From Pelodera strongyloides (Eukaryota > Nematoda > Chromadorea > Rhabditida > Rhabditidae), in NCBI GenBank assembly GCA_036852015.1, contig JAANDG010000074.1:124001-188000 (forward strand): a DNA stretch of 64,000 nt, in the 5' to 3' direction. Below, piece by piece: positions 1 to 11,383 of this stretch (position 1 is the first letter of the stretch; every line of letters begins with the position of its first letter). The notes under the pieces are model-generated. The model saw nothing but the letters and a program-made list of their open reading frames with translations. It was not told the origin of the DNA and did no database searches. The position numbers and the translations under genes were made by a program.

Positions 1-1129
1 AGCATCAGACGTTTTTGGGTGAACTACTTTAGGGTGAAAAATAAGACAATATTTCAGAAGACCGAATCTCGACAATTATCGCCCAGGCATGCACTGAGGC
101 GCCACAACACCTCAACCAAGCCAGTAATTTAAGAGGAACATGTGAAAATCCTGCATAAATAATGAAAAAAAAACATATTCTTTGCGTTATGAGATCGGAG
201 ACAGTACACACAAAAAGTAGACAACAAGAGACACTGAAGCAAGTTCACAAAGCACCATGATAAATAAGAAACAAAACCAAAATCAAAAGTGACATCGACA
301 AAGTAACAGTCAAGAAAATGAAGAAAAAAAGTTTAAAAAATGCTGCCACTGTGTACAGTAGGTGCGGGATTCAATTCCGCGCGGAACCCATATGAGTTGC
401 GCATTGGTAGGCATTCTATAGCTTTAACAGGAAATAGAACAGCGACGGCTCTTATATTAAAATAACCCCCAGATAATGATCCTGACGCGCGAAAAATAAG
501 GGCGCTTCAAAAAAAGTATTCCTAGCCTTGTTTTTTTTTTTTAAATTGAATCAATTGAAAATTGAGGGGTAGTATGCTGATTAATTTCTGCCGATTCTGA
601 TCGCTAGCTTTCTCTAGAAAACGAAAAATGGAGACCTTTGTACAATTTATAGCACTTGTCTAGACGCGCAAGTTGTATCTTTCTTCTCTTTCCTCCTTTC
701 TTCCGCTTTTCTTGATTGGCTTCCATGCACACGCGACGAAGAGGATGCGTTGCGGATGCCGGGAATTGAAAAAGAAAAAAACCCTTCTCCCGTGCAGACT
801 GCGATCGCGGTGTTATTTTTTCCCCATTTACGTTTGTGTGAAGTTTCACAAACATACAAAAGGTGAGCCAAACGCATAAATTCAGTGACATTCCGTTTAG
901 TAAAATATTGCGTGTGCTTTCCTTCAGTGGCTCCGATGCAAAACATTTTTATCATTTATTTTGTGTGGGACGTTGTCCTTTATCAATGCCATGTCTTCGG
1001 AGGACGATACACGATCGTGGGGATCGGAACTCTCTGCGTCTGAAATATTTTTTTTTACTCAAACCACTTAAATTGTTCTTACCCGTAAGTAAAGTATCCG
1101 AGGTCCATTAAAGATTGGGATAAAACAAA
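1..1129. other. Gene-poor flank
   Basis: I see no exon here with both a coding signature and splice sites. A tRNA B-box-like stretch lies near 365-378. Short open frames on both strands show neither the four-Cys spacing nor a hydrophobic leader followed by a good donor. The sequence is AT-rich with several homopolymer runs. Confidence 0.4.
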
Positions 1130-1719
1130 TTAACTGACTGGAGGAACATAGTCGCGATCAGGCATGCAAACACCATTTTTGCCACCGTTCTCCCATCCAG
1201 TAAAGGTGCAATAGTGGTGTGGAGGACAGTCGCGCGCTGTTCTACATAGCTGAAAATATTTGAATTTTTTTAGAAAATATTTGTATCTATCATAATTCTT
1301 TCTCGGTTAACATCCGTAAATGAATACAGATTTTGTATTTGTTACGCTTCTTGTTACTTTGTTTGCAATTTCTATCTGTCGGTGACCTTAGAAGACGCTT
1401 CCAAGGTTCTTAACTAGATATTGAACATTAGGTATCATATACAGATATACATTTCTATAACCTAGATCATAGTTGCATTTAGAAGAAGTCGAGGACCAAC
1501 CTTGTACCACGGATTCCAAGGTAGTTCCTGAAACAGTGACAAAAATTAACTGCATCCATCAGTTCGAAGTATCTGTTATTGATTACTAAGAATGCCCCAT
1601 TTTTGTTAATATTACTCTATGAAGCCCGTACTTGCGTGGTTCGTAATTATTAAAATACCCACCGTTGTAGCAAACGCCGTTGTGGCACATGCAAGCAGGA
1701 TCTGTAGCAGTAGGTGCAT
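1130..1719 (-). CDS. Gene A: secreted four-Cys peptide
   Basis: Two exons: 1719-1663 (19 codons) and 1249-1130 (39 codons plus TAA). Exon 1 encodes a typical signal peptide (MHLLLQILLACATTAFATT) and ends at a GTGGGT donor. Exon 2 follows an ATATTTTCAG acceptor, so the intron is 413 bp and phase 0. Exon 2 has C-x5-C-x5-C-x13-C, with Asp before the second Cys and Gly-Val before the fourth. The predicted precursor is 58 aa, mature part about 40 aa, so a small secreted disulfide-bonded peptide is expected. Target and function are unknown. Spacing resembles the start of the Dickkopf N-terminal Cys-rich domain; homology is unproven. The family match and splice sites carry the model. Confidence 0.72.
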
Positions 1720-2233
1720 GTTGGATACTCAATTTGAACAAGGCAGTTTTTGTTGTCAACGGTTCAACGCGGTCTGCATCTACGTCAATTAGTATTCTTC
1801 ATGTTTTATTAAAAAAACCTCATATGAGCCCACGTGCATATTTTATCGGACATTCAATATAATAAGAACAATGCAAAATAGTGTATATAAACAATTATGT
1901 GCTGTCGTGGCATAGGAACAGTGCTAAATATATAATTTCCTAGGTTCAGGAGGGGTTCAAGAAGAAAATTTTATTCCGTAATTATAACCATAAAACAATG
2001 CCCCGGAGGGTCAACTGGATTTTGTACAGCAAGCGCACACATTCACCCTTCCCTTCCAACAATCCAATAATTAGCAAAAGGTGCGAGTTAAATTGCTTTG
2101 ATTTTCTGACACATCTCATGGAAAACCAGTGGGCGACTATTGAGTGGTACGGATGGCGTTTTTTTACAGTTGTCGAGCCTTTCAGGAGTTAATTTGGCAT
2201 AACTTTATGCGACTTCAAACTATACTGGTTTAA

Positions 2234-2587
2234 AGGGATCGGCTCACCTCAAATCGTGTCTGTTTATTTTGTTTCTTTATTTTCTATAAGGGATAATAAA
2301 AATTTGGAATACAAAAAGTAGTGTTCTATTTCAATACTCACGAAGATATTAGGTTATAAAGTGGGGGATCGATCGGCCCGAAATGAAAAAGTGTAATTGT
2401 CCTGCCTTGTTTGTATGGGACAATTAACACTTTTTCATTTCGGGCCGATCGATCCACCACTTTATCACCTAATATCTTCGTGAGTATTGAAATATAACAC
2501 TACTTTTTGTATTCCAAATTTTTATTATCCCTTATAGAAAATAAAGAAACAAAAAAAACAGACACAATTTAAGGTGAGCCGATCCCT
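2234..2587. mobile_element. Foldback MITE, family 1 (TTAA target)
   Basis: A near-perfect inverted repeat of about 354 bp with ends AGGGATCGGCTCACCT and its complement, flanked on each side by TTAA. The duplicated copy of this region keeps the empty site with a single TTAA at 4290-4293, in the same CTGGT/CAGAGTC context. This shows insertion with TTAA duplication, the mark of piggyBac-type transposition. No coding capacity. It lies 3' of gene B1. Confidence 0.88.
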
Positions 2588-2694
2588 TTAACAGAGTCAT
2601 CATTATGATCGTATGGTAAGGTAACAGGTACAGCGAAGAACGGTAAGTATTGTATTTAAAACTCATTTCAATGTTTTATCACGACTTATTTTTG

Positions 2695-3444
2695 CTATCC
2701 GTTGATGGGCCCGTGTATTCTTTGAACGCAATATCCCTTTTTCACTCCCGAGGGCAGCTCCATTTCGCGGTGCCAAATGTAGCAATAATGACTCTTCCAG
2801 CATTCATAGTCATAATTGCACGATACCTAAATCACAGAGATAAATAATCTAAAGTGTACCCTGTTATATCGGCCGAAAGCCGCAGAACAGGTGAGAGCGT
2901 TCGCATGTTTTCTTGCTGTGAACAATTTTGCGGGGTTGACGCCCGGAATCGAACTCTGAACTTTTATAACTCGTAAGGCATTAACGACTGCACTGGCTGT
3001 ATATACAAGCTCTATGGACGAAATACGCTACGCCCTCAAAATATTCTTTTGCACAACAAAGCTGTAGTAACTACTGTTTCACGATGCTTTAATTTTCTTC
3101 ATCCACATTCTTCATTTGATGAACACGTTAATAAATAAATAAAAAAGTGCTTTTCAATAGATAAATAAATAAATACGTTACCTGTGTTTATCATTTACTG
3201 TCGATCATTACATATGGTATATGGCATGAAAGTATGCATCTCGTGGAAATGCTTGAAAAACCACATTTCGTACTTTTTAATATTCTAGTTTGGCCCTTAC
3301 TCATTGTCAGTCAGCAATGAAAAGCAAATAGTAGACAAAAAGATAACACACCCTTGTGTACTGATGGTCGGGCCCGCCCCCATAGACCAGTGAACACGAA
3401 ATAATCAGGAGGAATAGCAGGACGCAGTTGATTTTTTCTTTCAT
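2695..3444 (-). CDS. Gene B1: secreted four-Cys peptide
   Basis: Exon 1 is 3444-3352 (31 codons) and exon 2 is 2826-2695 (43 codons plus TAG). Exon 1 encodes a leader with Lys at positions 2 and 4 and a Leu/Ile-rich core, then Gly-rich residues, ending at a GTGTGT donor. Exon 2 follows a GATTTAG acceptor, phase 0. It has C-x5-C-x5-C-x17-C, the longest last loop of the simple genes. Precursor 74 aa. B2 is a tandem paralog with the same start, donor position and stop. The intron holds a tRNA-derived repeat. I infer a small secreted disulfide-bonded peptide of unknown role. Confidence 0.75.
2850..3005 (-). mobile_element. tRNA-derived SINE fragment
   Basis: The minus strand carries tRNA-like A and B boxes (AGTTCGATTCC core near 2945-2955) with a 3' part ending in a shared GGGTACACTTT-type tail. 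It lies in the intron of B1. A related copy lies at 4525-4700 in the intron of B2, so the insertion predates the B1/B2 duplication. Confidence 0.5.
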
Positions 3445-3689
3445 TTTGAAGTGGAAGTCTCTGCGTGCACTCTGTCATTTTATCTTGCACCCGAAGCACT
3501 TAATATTCAGTCAGACAGTGGGAAATTAATATTCGCCGGTGAACCAATATTGCGCAGAACAATTCCGTCGAAAATGTTATATTGCATGATATGTATTGAA
3601 GAGAAGTACACGTTTTTGTTTAACTGAGGAAAAATTTTGATAGGAAGGTTCAGCTGGTACTGTAGCCTGCCGTCTCACAGTCTGTATCT

Positions 3690-3837
3690 GAGGCCGTATT
3701 CACCAACACACAGGGGCCCTCCCTATTGTCACGAGCGATCTGAAGCTCTTCTGCTCCCACACCTTCTAATTCTACAATCTCTTTAGCTGTCTGGGGAGGC
3801 CAGGGAGAGCTCCCTGCGTGTTGGTGAATACGGCCTC
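3690..3837. mobile_element. Foldback element, GAGGCCGTATTC ends
   Basis: A short foldback whose arms begin GAGGCCGTATTCACCAACAC and end with the complement. A longer relative with the same ends is at 39027-39605. No open frame. Confidence 0.75.
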
Positions 3838-4380
3838 TGTAGTGAGACGAGCTCTCGGGTCTTCGTGCAGTGCGACTTCAAACATTACTGAGATTGCCCC
3901 AATTTATTCAAAACTAGTTATAAGAATGAGAGCGATTTTGGATTAATTTAGTGAGTTTACTATTGGGAAGATAAAATTATTTTCCAAATGAAACATAGCG
4001 AAAAAGTGATTTGTGGGTTGAGCAACCAGTTATTTATTGCCCGCAATCAATGGGAGCCATACAGCGTGCAGATAATGTATTATTAAAAAGATATAAAGAG
4101 TACCGGGTTATATCAACCGAATCCGCAGAAACGCACCGGGGTCCAGTTCATTACTGAAGCCATCTCATGGGAAATCACTGAGCGTGTATTGTGTGTTATT
4201 TTTATTGCATTTTTTTTACAGTATTCAAGCCTTTCAAAAGTTAATTTGGCATAACGTTTTGTTTTTAAGCGAATTCAAACCATACTGGTTTAACAGAGTC
4301 AATAATTAGTATGGGTAAAAGGTTCGGCGAAGAACAGTTATTTAAAATTCGTTTCAATGTTTTATCACTACTTATTTTTG

Positions 4381-5460
4381 CTATCCGTTGATGGGTCCGT
4401 GAAATTTTCGAACGCAATATCCCTTCTTCACTCCTGGGGGCAGCTCCATTTCGCGGTGCCAAATGTAGCAATTATGACTCTTCCGGCACTCGTAGTCATA
4501 ATTACACGACACCTAAAACACAGACATGAAAAAGTGTACCCTGTTATTTCACCCGAAAGCTGCCGTTACGTTGATACTTCATGAGCTTCCTCATATTTTC
4601 TGACCGTGGACAATTTTGTGGGGCTGGCGCTGGGAATCGAACTCTCGACCGTTTTGTAGCTCGTAAGGCGTTAACGACTACACTGGCAGGCCGTTCAAAT
4701 ACATAAGCTCTATGGACGAAATGTGCCACGTCTTCCAAGTAGTTTTTTTACACAGTTGCTAATAAGCTACAGCAACCTCTATTTCAATATTCTTTCATTT
4801 TTCTTCATCCACATTCTTTTTTTGATGAACACTTTAAAGGGATCGGCTCACCTCAAATATTGTCTGTTTTTTTTTTGTTTCTTTATTTTCTATAAGGGAT
4901 AATAAAAATTTGCAAAAAGAGTAATTGTCCTGCCGGGACAATTACCCTTTCTGAATTCCGGCCCGATCAATCCACCACTTTATCACCCAATATCTTCGTG
5001 AGTATTGAAATAGAACACTACTTTTTGTATTCCAAATTTTTATTATCCCTTATAGACAATAAAGAAAGAAATACAGATACTATTTGAGGTGAGCCGATCC
5101 CTTTAAAGGGAGAGGCCCACGAGAAAAAAACCTCAATTTATTTGTACAGGAAAACCGCAATGCTTGAAGCCTAGAACTCAGTGAGTTATTCTATAGCGTT
5201 CTTCAATAAATAAATAAAGATATACTTGCGATCATTACATAGGGTATGAATGGCGCGGAAATGTTTGAAAAACCACATTTCATACTTTCTAATATTCTAG
5301 TTTAGCCCTTACTCATTGCCAGTCAGCAATGAAAAGCCAATAGTAGATAAAAAAGATAACATACCCTTGGGTACCGATGGTCGGGCAAGCCCCCATAGAC
5401 CAGTGAACAAGAAAGATGGAGAAGAAATATCAAGACGACACAGTTGATTTTTTCTTTCAT
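4381..5460 (-). CDS. Gene B2: secreted four-Cys peptide, paralog of B1
   Basis: Exon 1 is 5460-5365 (32 codons) and exon 2 is 4512-4381 (43 codons plus TAG). Exon 1 starts MKEKINC like B1, has a hydrophobic core and ends at a strong GTATGT donor. Exon 2 follows GTTTTAG, phase 0, with C-x5-C-x5-C-x17-C. B1 and B2 differ by a few residues between the third and fourth Cys and at the C terminus. The 852-bp intron holds a SINE fragment and a family-1 MITE (4838-5102) that B1 lacks. Expected product: a 75-aa precursor of a secreted disulfide-bonded peptide. Function unknown. Confidence 0.75.
4838..5102. mobile_element. Foldback MITE, family 1, short form
   Basis: Same ends as the element at 2234-2587 (AGGGATCGGCTCACCTCAAA), flanked by TTAA on both sides, with a shorter arm of about 265 bp in total. 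It lies in the intron of B2. B1 shows the uninserted site around TTAA 3128-3131 in the matching GAACAC context. Confidence 0.85.
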
Positions 5461-6663
5461 TTTGAAATGTAAGTCTCTGCGTGCACGCTGTCTTTTATTT
5501 TGCACCCGAAGCACTTAATATTCAGCCAGACAGAGGAAAATTAATATCCTCCGATGAACCAATATTGCACAGAACAATTCCGTCTAAAATTTTATATTGC
5601 GCGATATGTATCGAACAGAATTATTGCACGTTCCGGACAGTGTGTAGAAAAGTTTCGATATATTTGATTTTGCGCCTGTGTGGTCCAGGCCTGGATCCGT
5701 ACGCGGTCTTCGTGCAGAGTAAGCTTAAGGAGTTTTCCCTAGTTTCACATCTCATATTAGGGGTGCTAGGGGATTTCCGATAAGGAAAACAAAGTCCCGT
5801 TTCCAAATGAAAACAAGTCCGAATAAGTAGCTTGTTTTTAGTTACACCGCCGCTTATGCATGGCGCAGGCAAGGTATTTTTGACTTCGTCAGGACAGCTG
5901 GTAAGTGAACTATTCAATTACATTCTTCGGTTAATTATTCAATTGCATAATTATACTTTGTCAGCGCGAAGAATCGGCCTAGCTTGGATACTCTAAGAAC
6001 AGCCCGTATTCTCGAGCCCTGGGAAATCTCGTCGAAAATTTTCCGTTAGAAAAATAAATAGAAAGATGGTGGTTTAAAACTACAAAACACATGTTCCGTT
6101 TTTCTGATGCCATTCAGAGCGGAACCAAAATAGTCTAATTAACCAGAAAAACGAAGAATGGAAGTTGCCACAGGAAAAATTCATGACACTCGTCTATATG
6201 AATAAAACACACTTGAGCACAATTATTTAACTGTTTATTGCAATAAATTCAAATTTCTAGTTTCCAGACGATGCCTTCTCTTGGGTTCCATTCTTTGGTG
6301 GCTAAAAAAAAACTACTAAAATTAGATGGAATTAGATGATCTCTGGTTCAATTCCGGGTACCGACGAAGTATTTGTGGTGAAAAGCCGGACGTTATATCG
6401 CTTTAACTATTTTTCAGGCTGTTACTATATACGAAAACCTTCACACCAAAATCTCGCCGAGTGGCAACCCGACACTTCTACATCCATATTTTTCTTGAGT
6501 TTTGTTGTGCCATTATGCTCTATCGAACCCTATAGCCGCCGGTTTTTGAACCTTATGGTGATTTTTTGAAACACAGCATTCCCAGACAACCGCTTTTATG
6601 CATTGCACGTCCAAATTTCTATATACCGCACTAATTCCTCGAAGTTCACTTTCATAACTGTGT
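5461..6663. other. Spacer with a decayed foldback fragment
   Basis: No exon found. Around 5990-6060 there is a piece of the foldback family that has CCCGTATTCTCG ends (complete copy at 13156-13743). A B-box-like GGTTCAATTCC occurs near 6350. Confidence 0.35.
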
Positions 6664-7012
6664 TCATAAATGACCAACATTTTCGGGCAGGCAGAAACTC
6701 ATAGGAATAGAAGAATATCTGTTTGGTGGAGAGTGGCGGCAAGGTAGAGGCGGTTCACAATCTTCAGTTGTATTGCATGGGCGTAGTCCTGACTGAAAAA
6801 AAACCCACTGTCCGCTTTTACATCTTTGGTCAGTTGTTGTGACCGCCTGGGACCCGGGAATCGACACGGGAAGCTAATTGCAAACTAATTGTAAACAGTA
6901 CACCAGCGTACGGTCCCGAATATTCGTGTTATTGATTTGACAAAAATACCTTTGGTGCAACTCCAACGTGAAGAATGCATACAAGTAGAACAACGAATAG
7001 CAGGAAACGCAT
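6664..7012 (-). CDS. Gene C: secreted four-Cys peptide
   Basis: Exon 1 is 7012-6950 (21 codons: MRFLLFVVLLVCILHVGVAPK, written as MRFLLFVVLL then VCILHVGVAPK). Exon 2 is 6792-6664 (42 codons plus TGA). The donor is GTATTT and the acceptor TTTTTTCAG, intron 157 bp, phase 0. Exon 2 has C-x5-C-x5-C-x15-C with Asp before the second Cys and Ser-Phe before the fourth. Precursor 63 aa. A TATA box lies 43-49 bp upstream of the ATG, which supports this as the first exon. Its leader resembles that of gene H (53065). A secreted disulfide-bonded peptide is inferred; function unknown. Confidence 0.78.
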
Positions 7013-7054
7013 GTTTGATGCAGGATTTTTTAAATATAGGGTAATTTTCGGAGT

Positions 7055-7061
7055 TTTTATA
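7055..7061 (-). promoter_or_regulatory. TATA box of gene C
   Basis: TATAAAA on the minus strand, 43-49 bp upstream of the ATG at 7012. Genes J, K1 and K2 have a TATA box at a similar distance. Confidence 0.6.
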
Positions 7062-8595
7062 AGTTTACCTCGGTAATAGGATAATATCAGTCAGACAACA
7101 TATCCAATAAAATATGTAATAAAATTCGTCGAGACGGAAGTAATATGGAGCTCATAAAGGAGCAACTATCGGACAATTATTGCTCAACAAACGTGGTAAG
7201 AAAGATTTAACTCCGTGTGCTTGCGATACAGCGCCTCCCAACCCTGAATATAGGTACAACTTATTATAAGGGTTTAGGACATTTTTGCGCCGAAAACGTT
7301 TTTTTCTTATTCGTATTTTTATGGAACGTTCAATGAAAGACGCGAAGCGAAACAGTCATACAAAGTTTTGCCGGCGCTGCGCCCTGTGATGATACAATAT
7401 CACCGCGTCATTATGAGAATGCCAAACACCCGCGTCACGAGCATTCATTGGATGCTGCATCATTACATAAAACGTTCCTCGTATTCAATTTAATTCGTTT
7501 TCTTCGTGTTATGTTTTCTTTTACCAGGCAAAAACTGCATGCATATATATTTTTCATAATGAATTGAATTTGTACGCAATAAATTATTAAACGTATTAAT
7601 ATATTTCTTGATAATGGTGCAATAAAATGTTGCGGTGACATCATGCAAAGAAATGACCCAGAAAGTTCAACACACGGTTTCTCAAGTTCCTAGACCTAGT
7701 GTCTATGTTTGGATTTCACATACATGTGCACAAACCCCACCTTCTGATACTTTTGAACAGGATAAATATAAGCGTAACACTGTGTAACTGTGTACACAGA
7801 GAAACTTCGCTGTTTTGACAGCGCCGCGCGGCACATTTGCTTTGAGTTGGGCTGATTCAAAGATCGATTTACTTATTTATTTTCTAATGAAATTTATTTG
7901 CAGTTTGATGTTTCAGTAGTTGTCAATTTTTTTACACTGATTGTGAGTTTCATGCATTTTCACCATACAAACAGGTGAAAGTGCATGAAATGTATATTGC
8001 AATTTAATTGAAAAGTAGGGCTAATTCAAGGATCGCAGTTTCCATATTATTTTTATTTATTACAAATATGTATATAGCAACAAAATCATTGCGTGACTAA
8101 TAGTAAGACTAACTAGCCCCTGCGCCATGCCAGTTATGAATTTGTCTTGCAATTATTTCATAATATAAGCTATTTTTTTTTACTTTATTATTTTACCTCA
8201 CAAGGGAACAACGAGGCTCATCGATGAGCCATGGTGAAATCTTCGATACCATATGTTGGAATACATATAAAACTAGATTTTAGAAAACTTCTGACATCAG
8301 ACAATCAGACATCAGACAATCAGGAAAACAGGTTTACATCAGACAATCACGTACGATTTACGCCGAGGTCAATGATATTCAGCAATTTACAATTCTTCAT
8401 TGCATTATCAAGTTGTCATTGTCTGCTGACTTCTAAAAGTGAAATACAAATTATGAAACAAAAAGATTTAATTAGTTTCCGAATTTTCACAAATTGTACG
8501 TAGTATATTCTTATTACAAAATAATAATAAAATGTTTTATGCTAATAATTCCAGGAAGCCTAATAAAAGCTTCGAAGTTAAGAATTTCAACAACG
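7062..8595. other. Spacer and upstream region of D1
   Basis: No exon recognised. From about 8150 to 8595 the sequence is similar to the region upstream of D2 (about 14150-14447). This includes a duplicated ATCAGACAATC motif, a GTCTGCTGAC stretch and an AATAAAAG element about 30 bp before both ATGs, so it is probably promoter sequence copied with the gene. Confidence 0.45.
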
Positions 8596-9501
8596 ATGCG
8601 TGTCTACATACTGATACTTGTCATCCTGGCAACAGTTAGTTGCGGCGCATTTTCGATGGAAGTTAATGTGGCAACCAGCCCTGCCAGTACTGCCGGCCCT
8701 GCCGGCCCTACCAGCACTAATGTTTGTTTTCATATTTAATATTTTCGTTAAGGTTCGTGAGATTTGTAAGATTTGTAAAGTTACACATAATAAGCCTTGT
8801 ATTATCTTTTGTGTTTAGATAAGCTACCGCTCGAATAAAGATAAAAACATCAAAGTTGGATATAGGATTTTTTTATATATCTAGCAAGTTGTACCAAGAA
8901 CTTAAATCAAACATGTTTAAAGGAGGAGGCTCACGAGAATGAAGTGCTCAAATGGTTTAATTTTATCGAAATGTGATGGTATTCAATTCCGAAAGACATG
9001 CTTTACAAAGCAAAAGCTTTTAATTGGGAGGAGTAAATCAATATAAGACTATGAAGTCTATGCAAATTTTGGATCGTAGTAAATAGTTGATTTTCCATAG
9101 TGGGCATGCAAATTTACAAGTCATTTTCCAAGCCGGCAAAAAAATTGAATGCCCAGTATGGAAATCAACTATTTACTACGATCCAAAATTTTTATAGACT
9201 TCATAGTCGTATATTGATTTACTCCTTTCAAGTAAAAGTTTTTGCTTCGTAAAGCATGTCTTTCGGAATTTAATAACATCATATTTCGATAAAAGGAAGC
9301 CATTTGAGCACTTCATTCTCGTGAGCCTCCTCCTTTAAGAGGTCGTTGTGATATGTTTACAAACATAAATATATTTAGAAACCATGCACGAAATACAGCG
9401 ACTGTGCATTTCGCGAGGTATGCTATGGAATACCTGCAGATCGTACAAGGCGCTGCTATCCGTACCGTGGTTTCACATTGCCAAAGGACAAACAATTATA
9501 A
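8596..9501 (+). CDS. Gene D1: secreted four-Cys peptide
   Basis: Exon 1 is 8596-8721 (42 codons) and exon 2 is 9379-9501 (40 codons plus TAA). Exon 1 encodes MRVYILILVILATVSCGAFS followed by an Ala/Pro/Ser/Thr-rich stretch with repeated AGP. The donor GTTTGT is weak but identical in paralog D2. The acceptor is ATATTTAG, phase 0. Exon 2 has C-x5-C-x5-C-x10-C followed by YPYRG. The intron is enlarged by a 414-bp MITE (8921-9334) absent from D2. Precursor 82 aa. I infer a small secreted peptide with a Pro-rich pro-region; function unknown. Confidence 0.76.
8921..9334. mobile_element. Foldback MITE, family 2 (GGAGGAGGCTCACGAG ends)
   Basis: Long inverted repeat flanked by TTAA on both sides, with ends AGGAGGAGGCTCACGAGA. 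It lies inside the single intron of D1; the D2 intron has none. Other copies: 34465-35341 and 61164-61611. Confidence 0.87.
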
Positions 9502-9630
9502 TTTCAAACAAATATAATGTTCATTGTCTATGTTTTATTTTCACACACCTTACACAGAACAACATTAGTTGACGTTCAACTCATGAACAAAATCTATTCT
9601 TCTATAAATATAGAGTTCAAACAAGAGCGT

Positions 9631-9891
9631 AAAGATAAAAGATAAAAAGATAAAGTGAACCGGGTTACATCAACCGAATCCGCGGAAACGGTGCACCGGG
9701 GTCCAGCTCAGAGGCTGGACATACTGGCCATTTAAACTTCCCGGTGGCCAATCTGCGCGGGAAGTCGATTTATCTCCGCTGGTTTTACCCAGCTACCAAC
9801 TTTTACACCTTTGGTGGGGTGAGGGGGTTCCGGCCCGGGATCGAACCAGTGACCGGTAGCGTGAGCGAGGGCCTTGCCACTTGACCACGCC
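9631..9891 (-). mobile_element. tRNA-derived SINE with 9-bp target duplication
   Basis: On the minus strand a tRNA-like head (GTGGTCAAGTGGCAAGGC, then B box CTGGTTCGATCCC) starts at 9891. The element ends in a TTTATC-rich tail near 9635-9655. CAAGAGCGT occurs at 9622-9630 and 9892-9900 as a target-site duplication. The paralogous region after D2 (about 15080) shows an uninserted version. A truncated relative of the 3' half occurs near 4110-4150. Confidence 0.75.
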
Positions 9892-9993
9892 CAAGAGCGT
9901 GAATGCAACAAACAAATGGATTGGGATAGGAACTTTCTCACTCTATTGTCAGTCAGGTAAGTCGGATAAAAGCAAATTAGGTTTTTTCATTAA

Positions 9994-10903
9994 AGGGATA
10001 TTTTCATCTCAAATCACCCCTCTTTTTATTGTTTTTAATAATAATAACACAAGTATCATTCACAATGAAAAGTAAATCAACCACAGAACAATACGACCAC
10101 AGAACAAAACTTTTATTGGAAATTGGGTGATCGGAAGCTAAAATCTAAACGCAAAAACTTATACCGTATGAAGATCGCGCGGGCTGATGGCAATTAGCCA
10201 AGTTACAAACTACATTCGGCAGGACATTATTTCCCACGGTGAATTATCATTTAAAGGGTCAGGCCCAATTCAAATGACCCCTATTTTTGATGATTCCATC
10301 TGATTCTTCATGTCATATATAGTAGGATACGATATTTTTCTATTTTTCATGCGCAAAATTCACGCAGTATTCGGCAATTTACCATTGCAGTCATACCCAA
10401 CTATTTATCGCAGTTGTCACGCCCCTTCGCGCTAATTGGGCAATATGCTCTATTGGGCGTGGCAATTACGAAATTGGCCAATCAGCGCGAAGGGGCGTAC
10501 AAACTGCGATAAATAGTTGGGTATGACTGCCCACGGTAAATTGCCGAATAGTGTGTGAATTTTGCGCCTCAAAATTAGAAAAATATTGCATCCTACTACA
10601 TATGACATGAAGAATCAGATGGAATCATCAAAAATAGGGGTCATTTGAAATGGGCCTGACCCTTTAATCGCTTGGCCGAGTGTAGTTTGTAATTTGGCTA
10701 ATTGCCATTAGCCCGCGCGAGCTGTGTACGGTATTAGTTTTTGCGTTTAGATTTTGGCTTCCGATCACCTAGTTTCCAATAAAGGAAGCTTCTTCTGCGA
10801 GGCGTATGGTTCTGTGATTGATTTAATTCTATTGTGAGTGATATTTGTGCTATTATTAATAAAAACACTAAAAAGAGAGCTGATTTGAGGTGAACCTATC
10901 CCT
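9994..10903. mobile_element. Foldback MITE, family 3, split by an inserted MITE
   Basis: Outer element flanked by TTAA, with ends AGGGATATTTTCATCTC and the complement of AGGGATAGGTTCACCTC. Its arms (GATCGGAAGCTAAAATC and so on) pair across an inserted element at 10255-10663. Confidence 0.82.
10255..10663. mobile_element. Foldback MITE, family 4, nested
   Basis: Ends AGGGTCAGGCCCA and complement, TTAA on both sides, inserted into the family-3 element at 9994-10903. The arms contain GGGGTCATTTGAA and GATAAATAGTTGGGTATG. Partial relatives at 51290-51539 and about 62780-62900. Confidence 0.86.
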
Positions 10904-11383
10904 TTAAGCTTGGTTACTTTACAAAGCGTTCCAGTTGAAAAGCGTTTATTTGTTTATTTCTGTAGATGTGAACACAAAAATCTATTTTATTACAAAAAAA
11001 TTATGTATTTATCAGTAGGGAACTTGAAGTAATGATGAGTATATTATTGAAGTAGTAATGTTATTTTATGGTTGAATACAGTGTCGAGAGGTGTAAGTGT
11101 TAGTAGGCGAATACATCATTGATCATTATCCCTGAAATTACTTAAAAATTGCAATTTATTCACTTATTGTTTACATACAGCGAGACATACGCAATCAATT
11201 ATCAATTACATCTAATAATTATAAAGTTACCAGATGGCTCTCGCCGCCTGAGGCGACTACGTAGGCGACTACGAAAAAGGGGCATATTTATAAAGAAACG
11301 ACTGCCTTATTTTTAAGAGTTGCCAAAAGCATGAAACGTATTCTTTTTTATGTTTCCGACATTGTGGCAAATAAACCTTTCTC

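Noticed and set aside
604..955. Overlapping minus-strand frames, one with a leader-like start
   Set aside because: No conserved Cys spacing, no donor at the end of the hydrophobic stretch and no paralog in the window.
1320..1382. Plus-strand leader-like exon (MNTDFVFVTLLVTLF) with a GTGACC donor
   Set aside because: No plus-strand Cys exon or acceptor in a matching phase was found downstream.
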